Assembly: GCF_004795105.1 (NCBI RefSeq)
Contig: NZ_SSBL01000027.1
Coordinates: 25,306 to 89,305, forward strand
Direction of reading: 5' to 3'
Source: Streptomyces sp. A0642
GTDB lineage: Bacteria > Actinomycetota > Actinomycetes > Streptomycetales > Streptomycetaceae
DNA: 64,000 nt
Shown here: one piece after another, positions 17,563 to 26,053 of the stretch
How the letters are laid out: each line of letters begins with the position of its first letter
Numbering within the stretch: the first letter of the stretch is position 1
The notes under the pieces: generated by a model
What the model was told of the DNA's origin: nothing
Databases searched by the model: none
Seen by the model: the letters and a program-made list of their open reading frames with translations, nothing else
Translations under genes and position numbers: made by a program

Positions 17563-19061
17563 TGGTTCTCTTTCGTGAGGTCATGGCGATCGCCCCAGAT
17601 GGACAGCCCGCGGAGCATGAGGGTCTTGACGACGGTGTAGTCGTCGATCAGCCAGCGCGGCGACTCGCGACCGAACCCGGAGTCCTTGACCCCGCCGAAC
17701 GGGATGTGGTCCAGGCGGTAGTTCGAAGTGCCGTTGACGATGAGTCCACCCACCTCCAGGCGACGCCAGGCGGTGAAGACGCGGTTGATGTCGTGGGTGT
17801 AGAGGCCGGCCTGGAGCCCGTAGCGGCTGGCGTTGCACTCGCCGATAACGGTGTCGAAGTCGTCGTAGGGCATCACGGCGACGAGCGCTCCGAACACCTC
17901 GTGGACGACGACGGACGCGTTCGCAGGCGGCCCGGCGATAATCGTCGGAGTCGCGGTGGCTCCGTCACGCGTACCGCCACGCAAAACCGTGGCGCCTAGT
18001 TCCTTGGCTTCGGCCGACCAGCGGACCACTCGTTCCGCCGCGTCCTCGTCGACCATGGATCCGATGTCGGTCAAGGGATCCATCGGATCACCGATGACCA
18101 GGGTGTCGACGGCGGCGGCGAAAGCGTCGAGGAAATCGGCATAGCGGCTGCGGTGCACGTAGACGCGCTGGACGGAGATGCAGCTCTGCCCGGAGTTGCT
18201 GTACCCGGTGCGTGCCGCGGTCTTGGCCGCTGCCTCGATGTCGGCGTCCTCGCACACGATGGTGGCGGCGTTGCCGCCGAGTTCGAGGGCCAGTCGCTTG
18301 GCGCCGGCGGCACGTGCGACAGCCGCTCCGGTGGCGGCGCTTCCGGTGAAGCTGATGACGTCGACCTCGGTGGCCGCGCACAGCGCGGCGCCGACGTCTC
18401 CCCCGCCGTGCAGCAACTGAACCGCTTGATAGGGCATACCACTGTCCAGCAGCAGGGCCACCACGGCGGCCGAGATGGCGGGTGCCTGCGGCGGGGCCTT
18501 CACGAGCGTGGTGTTGCCTGCGGCGAACGAGGCACCGAGCTTGTGGGCCAGCAGGTTCGCGGGAGCGTTGAAGGGCGTGATCGCGAGGGCGATTCCGGCG
18601 GGTGCGCGGTAGGTGAAGGCGCTGTTGCCGACCCCGGTGTCCCAGCCCGCGACCGGCAGGGTCTCGCCGTCGATGCGGCGGGCCTCTGCGGCGCAGACCT
18701 CGAAGGTCGAGGCGACCCGTTCGATCTCGACGCGGCTGTCCTTGACCGGCTTCCCGAGTTCCAGGGCCAGCAATTGGGCGAGTTGGTCACGGTGGGTCAG
18801 TGCGGCCGCGGAGGCACGCTGCAGGATCTCGGCACGTGCCGCCGGGGCGAGCGTGGCGACCTGTGGTGCGTACCGGCGGGCGTCCCTGACGGCCCGGTCG
18901 ATTTCGGTGGGCAGAGCGGAAGGCGCCCGGCTGACGACGCGCCGCAGGTAGGGGCCCTGTCGTTCCGAGTCCGGCCCGTCGCCGGCCCACGTGCCCGCCA
19001 GGAACGGCTGTGCGTCGACGACATCCGCATCGGCGACAGATTTGAGGATGACTTCCAGCAT
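17559..19061 (-). CDS. NAD(P)-dependent aldehyde dehydrogenase
   Basis: A 500-residue enzyme of the ALDH superfamily with the cofactor stretch ITPFNAPANLLAHKLG, general-base Glu260 (LALELGGN) and nucleophile Cys294 (GQSCISVQRV). It should oxidise an aldehyde to the acid or acyl-CoA in the cytosol. The ATG at 19061 is chosen because GGAGAAG lies just upstream; a longer frame begins in the intergenic region without support. It is the first gene of the operon ALDH-ThDP-livKHMGF and is divergent from the IclR regulator. The NSGQSC context resembles the lactaldehyde/sulfoacetaldehyde-type branches, but specificity cannot be settled. Confidence 0.85.
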   Translation of the reverse strand: MLEVILKSVADADVVDAQPFLAGTWAGDGPDSERQGPYLRRVVSRAPSALPTEIDRAVRDARRYAPQVATLAPAARAEILQRASAAALTHRDQLAQLLALELGKPVKDSRVEIERVASTFEVCAAEARRIDGETLPVAGWDTGVGNSAFTYRAPAGIALAITPFNAPANLLAHKLGASFAAGNTTLVKAPPQAPAISAAVVALLLDSGMPYQAVQLLHGGGDVGAALCAATEVDVISFTGSAATGAAVARAAGAKRLALELGGNAATIVCEDADIEAAAKTAARTGYSNSGQSCISVQRVYVHRSRYADFLDAFAAAVDTLVIGDPMDPLTDIGSMVDEDAAERVVRWSAEAKELGATVLRGGTRDGATATPTIIAGPPANASVVVHEVFGALVAVMPYDDFDTVIGECNASRYGLQAGLYTHDINRVFTAWRRLEVGGLIVNGTSNYRLDHIPFGGVKDSGFGRESPRWLIDDYTVVKTLMLRGLSIWGDRHDLTKENQ

Positions 19062-19071
19062 CACTTCTCCA

Positions 19072-19088
19072 GACAAGCCATCTAGCGG
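19072..19088. promoter_or_regulatory. Shared motif copy 1 (CCATCTAGCGG) before the aldehyde dehydrogenase operon
   Basis: The 11-mer CCATCTAGCGG at 19078-19088 recurs exactly at 25898-25908, before pqqA. Around it, 13 of 17 positions match the pqqA copy. It lies only 17 bp upstream of the aldehyde dehydrogenase start, next to its ribosome binding site, and about 190 bp from the IclR start. A common regulator is proposed. Confidence 0.4.
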
Positions 19089-19272
19089 TTTCCGTAGACC
19101 GCCTTGTGGACTGGCGTGTAACGTACGGGCGCCGGTTGGGCTTGGCAATAGCCCGGGCGAAAGAAGTTGAATTCTCAGGTTTCGCGCCGAATCGGTGACA
19201 CCGGGCGGACCAGGCCGCGTCCTGGTGTATCCCTGACGAGCACTACAACACAGACCTCACGAAGGAGGAACC

Positions 19273-20040
19273 ATGGATTCCGATCAAGGAGCGGGAGGCG
19301 TACGCAGTGTGCGCCGGGCCCTGGACATCCTGTCGCTGCTGACCGAGGACCAGCCCGTCGTCTCTCTCAAAACCATGGTGGAGGCGACCGGCCTGGCGAA
19401 GACCACCGTGGTCAGGCTGGTGCAGACCCTCGAAGGGTATGGGCTGCTCTGGTCCACGGACGCGGGATACACGGCGGGGCCGGGCCTGTGGCGCTGGGCG
19501 CATCTGGCCCACCGAGGCTGGGAATTGCCACAGGAGACGATCAAGCTGCTGCGCGCGCTGGCGGACCGGCGCGGCGAGACGGCGAACGTGATGATCCGAC
19601 GCGACATCCACCGCGTCTGCGTCGCGCAGCAGGAGAGCCCTCAGCCGCTGCGCCATGTGGTGCGCGTGGGCGACGAGCTGCCGCTGTGGGCGGGCGCCTC
19701 GTCCAAGGTACTGCTGGCCGACGCGAGCGACGCGCTGCTGCAACGGATCGCGCTGACCTCGCCGCACGGCAAGCCGCATGTCGAGCGCCTACGCGAGTGG
19801 GCGGATCAGACCAAGCGTCAGGGATACGCGGTGAGTCACGGTGAGCGCGACGTCGGCCTCACCGCCGTGGCGGTGCCGCTCACCACCTCGTCCGGTGTGG
19901 TCGTGGCCTCGCTCTCCCTCAGTGGCCCCAGCGCACGCATCACCCAGGACGCGATCGACGAGTTCACCCAGGACCTGCTGCAGGTGGCCGCGCAGATCAT
20001 GTCGCAAGGATTCGACCACCCTCTGGGTCCGCGGCGCTGA
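19273..20040 (+). CDS. IclR family transcriptional regulator
   Basis: A 255-residue regulator starting after AAGGAGGA (19260-19267). It has an N-terminal winged helix-turn-helix (VRSVRRALDILSLL, then SLKTMVEATGLAKTTVVRLV) and a C-terminal IclR effector domain (WAGASSKVLLAD, then GYAVSHGERDVGLTAVAVPL). IclR proteins usually sense the substrate or an intermediate of the adjacent catabolic pathway. It sits between the divergent ALDH/ThDP/liv operon and the co-directional CoA-transferase/lyase genes, so it is the obvious local regulator of both. Confidence 0.9.
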   Translation: MDSDQGAGGVRSVRRALDILSLLTEDQPVVSLKTMVEATGLAKTTVVRLVQTLEGYGLLWSTDAGYTAGPGLWRWAHLAHRGWELPQETIKLLRALADRRGETANVMIRRDIHRVCVAQQESPQPLRHVVRVGDELPLWAGASSKVLLADASDALLQRIALTSPHGKPHVERLREWADQTKRQGYAVSHGERDVGLTAVAVPLTTSSGVVVASLSLSGPSARITQDAIDEFTQDLLQVAAQIMSQGFDHPLGPRR

Positions 20041-20093
20041 CCACCTGCCGGAATGCGTGCCGTCCGACGGCACCGCGTGAGGAGACAACACTT

Positions 20094-21299
20094 ATGGATG
20101 TGCGACCGCTCGACGGCATAAAAGTCCTGGACCTGACGAACGTCCTGGCAGGCCCGTACTGCAGTTACCACCTCATGCTCCTCGGGGCGGAGGTCATCAA
20201 GATCGAGCGACCTGGGCAAGGCGATCTGGCCCGCAACCTCGGCCCGGACGCCGACCTGAACCGTGCCGGGATCGGGGCTTCCTTCCTGGCCCAGAACGCG
20301 GGCAAGAAGTCCGTGGAACTCGACCTCAAGGATCCGGCCGACCGCGAGGTCTTCGAGGAGATGCTCGCCGGGGCCGATGTCCTCCTGGAGAATTTCCGCG
20401 CCGGGGTGCTCTCACGGATGGGCTACGACCAGGAACGACTCGACCAGATCAACCCCAGGCTGGTCTGCTGTTCCATATCCGGCTTCGGCCAGAGCGGTCC
20501 GATGAGCGATGCACCGGCGTACGACCAGATCATCCAGGGGCTCTCCGGGATGATGAGCGTCACCGGCACCGCCGACACCGCCCCACTGCGGGTCGGATTC
20601 CCGGTGTGCGACACCACGGGCGGACTGTCCGCAGCCCTTGCGGTCAGCGCCGCGCTGCTGCACCGGGAACGCACGGGCCAGGGCAGCCGGCTGGACGTGT
20701 CCATGCTGGAGACTTCGCTGTCGGCCATGGGATGGGCCGTCTCGAACTACATGATCAGCGGAGTCCCCCCGGAACCGATGGGGGACCAGAACGCAACCGC
20801 CGCGCCCTCTGGCACCTTCCGCACGGCGGACGGACCACTGAACATCGCTGCCAACCAGCAGCGCCAGTTCGAGACCCTGTGCCGACTGGTCGGCGCTCCT
20901 GAGCTCCTCACCGATCCCCGCTTCATCGAACGGGAAGGCCGTAAGGCCCATCGCGAGGAACTGAACGCCGCGCTCAACCACGCGCTTTCAGGGCGTCCGG
21001 CCGCAGAGTGGGAACAACTGCTGACCGCAGCCGGAGTGCCCGCGGCCCGTGTCCTCACCGTCCCGCAGGCCCTCTCCCAGCCCCAGTTGCGGCACCGGGG
21101 GTTCATCGCCGAACTCCGCAGGCCCGACGCCTCGGGCACCAGCCTGCCCGTACTGGGGAGCGGGGTGCTCTTCGACGGAGAGGCGTTCCTGCCCCGGACA
21201 CCACCACCGCTGCTGGGTGAGCACAACAACGAACGGGACGAGCTCGCATCCCGCTGGGCCGCCACCGCCAACGCCACGAAGGAGGCGACACGTTCATGA
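20094..21299 (+). CDS. CaiB/BaiF (class III) CoA-transferase
   Basis: A 401-residue class III CoA-transferase. The opening LDGIKVLDLTNVLAGPYCSY and the stretch LRVGFPVCDTTGGL are family hallmarks, and Asp173 in the latter is at the position of the catalytic Asp. These enzymes move CoA between carboxylic acids (formyl-CoA:oxalate, succinyl-CoA:mesaconate and others). It ends with an ATGA overlap into the citryl-CoA-lyase-like gene. That places it as the activating step for a hydroxy-acid that the lyase then cleaves. The acid is not known. Confidence 0.85.
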   Translation: MDVRPLDGIKVLDLTNVLAGPYCSYHLMLLGAEVIKIERPGQGDLARNLGPDADLNRAGIGASFLAQNAGKKSVELDLKDPADREVFEEMLAGADVLLENFRAGVLSRMGYDQERLDQINPRLVCCSISGFGQSGPMSDAPAYDQIIQGLSGMMSVTGTADTAPLRVGFPVCDTTGGLSAALAVSAALLHRERTGQGSRLDVSMLETSLSAMGWAVSNYMISGVPPEPMGDQNATAAPSGTFRTADGPLNIAANQQRQFETLCRLVGAPELLTDPRFIEREGRKAHREELNAALNHALSGRPAAEWEQLLTAAGVPAARVLTVPQALSQPQLRHRGFIAELRRPDASGTSLPVLGSGVLFDGEAFLPRTPPPLLGEHNNERDELASRWAATANATKEATRS

Positions 21300-22144
21300 G
21301 TGCGTCCACGTCCGCATCCGCCCACGACGAGGCCGCGCAGTGGTGGGCCACTGCCGTCAGCCACATAGAACCCGGTTCCATCGAACTACGGGACCGGCCC
21401 GTGCAGGACCTGATCGGGTCAGTCGGCCTGGTAGACACCCTGTGGCTCCTGCTGCGCGGGGCGCTTCCGTCACCACGCCAGTCCGCGCTACTGGAGGCGG
21501 CCCTCGTGGCGGGTGTGGACCACGGCCCTCAGGCGCCGTCGATCGCGGCCGCGCGCATGGCGGCCACCTGCGGGGTGGGGCTCAACAACGCGATCGCCAC
21601 CGGCGTCAACATGCTCGGTGACGTCCATGGCGGAGCAGGCCAGCAGTGCGTGGAGATGCTTGAGGAGATCCGCACCCTTTTTGCGGAGAGCCAGGACTGG
21701 GACGCGGCCGCCAGCGAGGTCATGGCCCTGCGCCAGGCGCGTTCACGCTACCTTCCGGGCTTCGGCCATCGCTTCCACCCCGTCGACCCCCGCCGCGATC
21801 CACTCCTGAAGCTGACGGAGGAGGCGGTGGCCGCGGGGGTCGTGGCGGGCGACCACCTGCAGGCGGCCCTGGCCGTCGAACGCACCCTGCGGCACCGGCG
21901 CGCCGGCGCACGTCCGGTGCCGATGAACATCGACGGCGCCACGGCCGTCATCTACGCCGAACTCGGTTTCCCCGCACCGCTCGCCAGGGGCCTGTTCGTG
22001 ATCAGCAGGTCGGTGGGCATCCTGGCGCACGCCTGGGAGGAGACCGGGCAGGGCCGACGGAACAAGGGCCCCATCCCTCGCTCCGTCCTGCCCGCCCGCC
22101 TGAACCCCGTCGTTCCGCGACTCGGCAAGGAATCCGCGTCTTGA
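21296..22144 (+). CDS. Citrate synthase-fold citryl-CoA lyase-like protein
   Basis: A 282-residue protein, shorter than citrate synthase (about 370-430). It keeps the three citrate synthase catalytic positions: His111 (DVHGGAGQQ), His158 (PGFGHRFHP) and Asp213 (MNIDGATAV). Short proteins of this type are annotated as citryl-CoA lyase, which splits a 3-hydroxy-3-carboxyacyl-CoA to acetyl-CoA and a 2-oxoacid. The start overlaps the CoA-transferase stop by 4 bp. Together they could act as an activate-then-cleave pair, and the 2-oxoacid released could feed the ThDP enzyme. This flow is inference. Confidence 0.8.
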   Translation: MSASTSASAHDEAAQWWATAVSHIEPGSIELRDRPVQDLIGSVGLVDTLWLLLRGALPSPRQSALLEAALVAGVDHGPQAPSIAAARMAATCGVGLNNAIATGVNMLGDVHGGAGQQCVEMLEEIRTLFAESQDWDAAASEVMALRQARSRYLPGFGHRFHPVDPRRDPLLKLTEEAVAAGVVAGDHLQAALAVERTLRHRRAGARPVPMNIDGATAVIYAELGFPAPLARGLFVISRSVGILAHAWEETGQGRRNKGPIPRSVLPARLNPVVPRLGKESAS

Positions 22145-22147
22145 CTC

Positions 22148-22176
22148 TTGTCAGGCCGCTGCCACGTCCTTAACGT
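22148..22176 (+). promoter_or_regulatory. Candidate promoter for the PQQ dehydrogenase gene
   Basis: TTGTCA (22148-22153) and TAACGT (22171-22176) are separated by 17 bp. They would give a leader of about 140 nt before the start at 22322. The shared motif at 22212-22228 would then lie inside the leader. Only hexamer resemblance supports this. Confidence 0.35.
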
Positions 22177-22211
22177 ATGGAAGCGCCTCTCGGCGACCAC
22201 CATGCGGGCCT

Positions 22212-22228
22212 AGCGAACCGCACAGCGG
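22212..22228. promoter_or_regulatory. Shared motif copy 2 (AGCGAACC-N4-AGCGG) before the PQQ dehydrogenase
   Basis: AGCGAACCGCACAGCGG matches the pqqA-upstream copy AGCGAACCATCTAGCGG (25892-25908) at 13 of 17 positions; only the central four bases differ. It lies about 95 bp before the dehydrogenase start. It may bind the same regulator as the sites at 19072 and 25892. Confidence 0.4.
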
Positions 22229-22321
22229 ACCAAGATCCGCTTCCCGCCTCTCTCACCCTCGCCGTCCACCGGATCATCAGGCGGATCGGATCCGGCAGGG
22301 TCATGTCACGAAAGAGGGCTC

Positions 22322-24472
22322 ATGGACCGACGCAGTTTTCTTGCCACAGCCGCGGCCGGCACGACCGCGGGCATCGCAGTTCTCAACTCGCCCGCCCAAG
22401 CCACTGAAGCCCGCACGGGAACGCTGGCAACGCCCGTGCCCCGACAGGCGTTCGAGGCGACAGCGAAGAACTTCCCCAAGGCCGGCGGCAACCTGGCCAA
22501 CCAGAACTACTCGTCCCTCAAGAAGATCACCCCGCGCAACGTGAAGCAGCTCGGCGGGGCATGGCACATCAACCTGGAGGGCGGCGACACCGGCCGCGCC
22601 CAGCAGTGTGCCGTCGTCGCGCAGGACGGTGTGCTGTACATCGCCACCACGCAGCAGAACATCTTCGCCGTCAACGGGCGTACCGGCGCCGTCAAGTGGA
22701 AGACGAACGTCGGCACCGAGACCACCAACATGCGCGGGGTCGCCCTCGGGGAGGGACTCGCCTTCACCATCTCCGGCGCGAACATCATCTACGCCCTGGA
22801 CCAGCGGACCGGCGCGGTCGTGTGGACCAGGGAGATGCTCATCGAGGACCAGGGCGACCCCGGTTGCGACCCCGCCAGCGGTCAGTGCGGCGGCAGCAAG
22901 GGAAGCCTCGCCGGGGCGGTCGTCTACTGGGACGGCATGATCTACGTAGGGACCCAGGGCAGTACCGCCGGCGCCCGAGGACGGGGCTACGCCCTTGACG
23001 CAGCCACCGGTGAAGTCGTGTGGACGTTCTGGGGGACCCCCGGGCCCGGCGAGTTCGGCCATGACACCTGGGAGGGCGACACCTGGAAGACCGGTGGCGC
23101 AGTGTGCTGGATCCACCCGGCCGTCGACCCCGAACTGGGTCTCGTCTACTGGACGTTCGGAAATCCGTACCCCCGCACCGATGGCTCCACCCGCGGCGGC
23201 GACAACCTCTTCGCCAACTGTCTGGTGGCCATCGACGCCAAGACCGGAAAGCGACGCTGGCACTTCCAGTCCGTGCATCACGACATCTGGGACTACGACG
23301 GCGTCATGTCGCCGGTGCTCGCAGACATCCAGATCGAGGGACGCAGGCGCAAGGTCGTCGTCTACGGCAGCAAGACCGGGATGTACTACATCCTCGACCG
23401 CGCCAGCGGCGACCCGGTGCACGGGATGGAGGAGCGGCCGGTACCTCAGCACGCACTGCAGAAGACCTCACCCACCCAGCCCTTCCCGGGTGGGGAGCCC
23501 TTCGTCGAGACCGAGCCGCGGATCGACAAGGCGACGCGTCCCGTGCCGTTCTACGCCACCGGCGGCGTCTTCGAGGTCCACTGGGACCGCCCCACCATCC
23601 TGTACCCGGGCGCAGGCGGCGGCGCGGACTGGTCGTCCCCGTCCTTCAGCCACCGCACGGGACTGGTCTACGTGGGCTACGGTCTGATCAACTCCGCCTA
23701 CTCCAACACCCACGGCGGCCGGGTCAACACCGCTCGTCCGCTGGGCGAGTACTTCGCCGGCGGGGTCGTGGCCGTCGATCCCCGCACCAACAGGGTCTCG
23801 TGGCGTCAGGAGGGCGACTGGTCGCTCGCCCACGGCAACGGCGTCCTCAGCACAGCGAGCGGCGTGCTCTTCCAGGGGCGTCCCGACGGCGTGCTGACCG
23901 CCCTGGACGACTCCAACGGCGAAGAACTGTGGACCTGGCAGTGCGGCGCGGGTGTCAACACGAGCCCCATGACGTACGAAGTCGACGGCGAGCAGTACGT
24001 GGCCGTGCTGGCCGGCGGAAACGGTCTGCCCTACCCGGACATCCCGCGCGGCGACCACCTGTGGGCGTTCAAGGTCGGCGGCAAGGTCGGGCCCGCCCCC
24101 GCACCCACACCCCCGTCCAAGCGCAACCAGATCCGCACGGCGGCCGTCACGGGCGCGACCGCGGGAAACACCATCACCCTGGGACGCATCTGGGACAGCG
24201 CGAAGAACGCGCCCGGCGCCACCGAGAGCCTGGTGTCGCAGAACGCCATGTCCCCGCAGCACCTCGCCATCCCCCGGGGGACGACGGTCACGTTCACCAA
24301 CCCGGCGGCCAACAAGTCCGCACACGGAGCGGTCGCCTTCTTCGAGGCCGAGTTCGACACCGGCCTGCTCATGCCGGGCGAGTCGTACAGCTACACCTTC
24401 AACACCCCCGGCGAGTTCTTCTACAACGACCCGATCTCCCCGCAGAGCACCGGCAAGATCGTCGTCTCCTAG
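22322..24472 (+). CDS. Tat-exported PQQ-dependent dehydrogenase with C-terminal cupredoxin-like domain
   Basis: A 716-residue protein. It starts MDRRSFLATAAAGTTAGIAV, a Tat signal (RRSFL), so it is exported folded. Residues ~40-590 form the PQQ-dehydrogenase beta-propeller with repeated blade-end motifs (YALDQRTGAVVWTRE, YALDAATGEVVWTF, VAIDAKTGKRRWHFQ). Residues ~600-716 resemble a plastocyanin-like domain. One His (668) is present, but the Cys, His and Met expected near residues 700-712 are replaced (FYNDPISPQSTGK), so it probably binds no type 1 copper. Complete PQQ biosynthesis genes lie 1.6 kb downstream. The substrate, possibly an alcohol or polyol, is unknown; quinate is conceivable given the neighbouring quinate operon. 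Confidence 0.85.
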   Translation: MDRRSFLATAAAGTTAGIAVLNSPAQATEARTGTLATPVPRQAFEATAKNFPKAGGNLANQNYSSLKKITPRNVKQLGGAWHINLEGGDTGRAQQCAVVAQDGVLYIATTQQNIFAVNGRTGAVKWKTNVGTETTNMRGVALGEGLAFTISGANIIYALDQRTGAVVWTREMLIEDQGDPGCDPASGQCGGSKGSLAGAVVYWDGMIYVGTQGSTAGARGRGYALDAATGEVVWTFWGTPGPGEFGHDTWEGDTWKTGGAVCWIHPAVDPELGLVYWTFGNPYPRTDGSTRGGDNLFANCLVAIDAKTGKRRWHFQSVHHDIWDYDGVMSPVLADIQIEGRRRKVVVYGSKTGMYYILDRASGDPVHGMEERPVPQHALQKTSPTQPFPGGEPFVETEPRIDKATRPVPFYATGGVFEVHWDRPTILYPGAGGGADWSSPSFSHRTGLVYVGYGLINSAYSNTHGGRVNTARPLGEYFAGGVVAVDPRTNRVSWRQEGDWSLAHGNGVLSTASGVLFQGRPDGVLTALDDSNGEELWTWQCGAGVNTSPMTYEVDGEQYVAVLAGGNGLPYPDIPRGDHLWAFKVGGKVGPAPAPTPPSKRNQIRTAAVTGATAGNTITLGRIWDSAKNAPGATESLVSQNAMSPQHLAIPRGTTVTFTNPAANKSAHGAVAFFEAEFDTGLLMPGESYSYTFNTPGEFFYNDPISPQSTGKIVVS

Positions 24473-24757
24473 CACCCGGCTCCCCGCAGCCGCCCCTGCC
24501 GCCGCGCGGATCGCCCGGGCCGGGGACGACGTCTGCCTGGCCACCGTCGCCATGCCAACGATCGCCCCAGCAGCCCACTGCTCCACGGCGCGCACGGCCC
24601 GACGGGCCTCCCGCCCCTCACCCCGCCGCCGGGGCGAACGCCTGGTCGGCACTCCGCGTCCCCGCGGCGTGAGCGCTACGCCCTGTCCAGCCACGCCCCG
24701 CCTGTCTCCGGCGTGCCGTTTTCCGGCGCGTCGCCTCCAAGAGAAGGAAACGCATCC

Positions 24758-25750
24758 ATGTCAGGAAGAACGCTCCGAGCGAGAGCCCTGAGCACGCGTT
24801 CGGCGGTCCTCGCCACCCTGGGAATGGCCGTCGCCATGGTGGTGGCGCTCATCGCCACCGGCACTCTGAGCGTCGCCCACGGACGGATCGGGACCGGTGC
24901 CGAGGAACTGGGCGAACCGGACTACGGCGTCTGCCGCGGTCTCGATCCCGACTGCTACCACGACTGGGGCAACTTCGACCCCGCCAAGGGCTACAGGATC
25001 CTCCTGTACACCCGCACCGCGGGCCCTCGTCACGCGAACCTCGGCCCGGCGCTGGCCACCGGCCTCAACCCGCCACTCACCGACGCGAACGTGGTCCAGA
25101 AGGCCATGATCAAGCTGGGTGAGACCGGGGGCTTCCAGGTCGACTACACGGAGGACGTGGGGCAACTCGCCTCCCCCAACACCCTGTTCAAGTACAACGC
25201 GGTGGTCTTCTTCTCCACCAGCCGCGACGCGTTGGACGACGCCGCCCAGACCTCCCTGCGGCAGTACATCCGCGGCGGCGGCGGCTTCGTCGGCATCCAC
25301 AACGCCTTCGGCACCGAGTACAACTGGCCCTGGTACGAAGGGCTGCTCGGCAACGCCAACTTCTACGACCACGGCGCTTCCCAGCCGGGAACGGTGCAGA
25401 CCGTGGAGCGCAGGGACGTCTCCACCAAGGAACTGCCGGCGCGGTGGAACTTCACGGACGAGTGGTACAACCTGGTGCCCGCCCCCACCAGGGTCCGGGT
25501 GCTCGCCGAGGTCGACGAGAGCACTCTCGCCAAGGGAGTGGCCGGCAACTACAACCACCCCGGACACGGTGACAACCACCCCGTGGCCTGGTGCCAGTAC
25601 TACGACGGTGGCAGGTCCTGGGTCACCACCCTGGGCCACGACGCCAAGGAATTCACCACGGACGGTTCCTTCGCCGGCGCCGCCGAGTTCCAGAAGCTGA
25701 TCGTGGGCGGCATCCAGTCGGTTTCGGGGATCAAGCCCTTCTGTAAGTAG
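24758..25750 (+). CDS. Secreted or membrane-anchored ThuA-like domain protein
   Basis: A 330-residue protein. A hydrophobic segment near residues 16-38 (AVLATLGMAVAMVVALIATG) acts as a signal peptide or anchor. The rest is a ThuA/class I glutamine amidotransferase-like fold: ILLYTRTAGPRHAN, VVFFSTSRDALDDAAQTSLR, RGGGGFVGIHNAFGTEYNWP and a late NHPVAWCQYYDGGR with TTLGHD. ThuA proteins are linked to sugar and disaccharide oxidation in other bacteria, but their reaction is poorly defined. The start is the ATG after GAGAAGGAAA (24741-24750). It lies between the PQQ dehydrogenase and the pqq genes, which suggests a role in the same periplasmic-type oxidation. Confidence 0.75.
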   Translation: MSGRTLRARALSTRSAVLATLGMAVAMVVALIATGTLSVAHGRIGTGAEELGEPDYGVCRGLDPDCYHDWGNFDPAKGYRILLYTRTAGPRHANLGPALATGLNPPLTDANVVQKAMIKLGETGGFQVDYTEDVGQLASPNTLFKYNAVVFFSTSRDALDDAAQTSLRQYIRGGGGFVGIHNAFGTEYNWPWYEGLLGNANFYDHGASQPGTVQTVERRDVSTKELPARWNFTDEWYNLVPAPTRVRVLAEVDESTLAKGVAGNYNHPGHGDNHPVAWCQYYDGGRSWVTTLGHDAKEFTTDGSFAGAAEFQKLIVGGIQSVSGIKPFCK

Positions 25751-25777
25751 TCCGGGCTTCCGGGCCTCGAACGCGTC

Positions 25778-25794
25778 GCGGGCAACACGCCCGC
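25778..25794 (+). terminator. Hairpin terminator after the ThuA gene
   Basis: GCGGGC and GCCCGC form a 6-bp all-GC stem around a 5-nt loop (AACAC), 27 nt after the ThuA stop. There is no U-tract. The position just before the pqqA regulatory region supports it. Confidence 0.4.
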
Positions 25795-25879
25795 ACGGCG
25801 CCGGACCCGCGCCCCGATCCGACGGCCGCAAGCGCGTGGATCTGCCCCATCCCACCTCTTGCCACTGCTCCCCACCGTG

Positions 25880-25908
25880 TCTAGCGTAAGAAGCGAACCA
25901 TCTAGCGG
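25880..25908. promoter_or_regulatory. Shared motif copy 3 and helically phased TCTAGCG direct repeat before pqqA
   Basis: TCTAGCG occurs at 25880-25886 and 25901-25907, start to start 21 bp, about two helical turns. The second copy is part of AGCGAACCATCTAGCGG (25892-25908), the reference copy of the motif also found at 19072 and 22212. Such spacing suits a dimeric regulator on one face of DNA. It lies about 145-175 bp before pqqA. Confidence 0.45.
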
Positions 25909-26053
25909 GACGAAGGAACCGTACAACGGATTCCAAGTGGTCCTGAACTGCCTTTGACGCAAGGATCCACCTACCCTCCGCCGGTGCCCGACACCTCGCC
26001 CCGGCGGCGCCTCGCCCCTCACTGATCTCACCTCATCCGAAGGGATTTCGACC

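Larger units (their letters stand above)
25751..26053. other. Intergenic region upstream of pqqA
   Basis: It contains a GC-rich hairpin just after the ThuA gene (25778-25794), two direct TCTAGCG copies 21 bp apart (25880-25886 and 25901-25907) and the shared motif. No coding frame is convincing. A TTGACG at 25954-25959 has no good -10 at normal spacing. Confidence 0.5.

Noticed and set aside
25954..25959. TTGACG as a pqqA promoter -35 box
   Set aside because: The nearest -10-like sequence (TACCCT) is only 12 bp away, so spacing is wrong.
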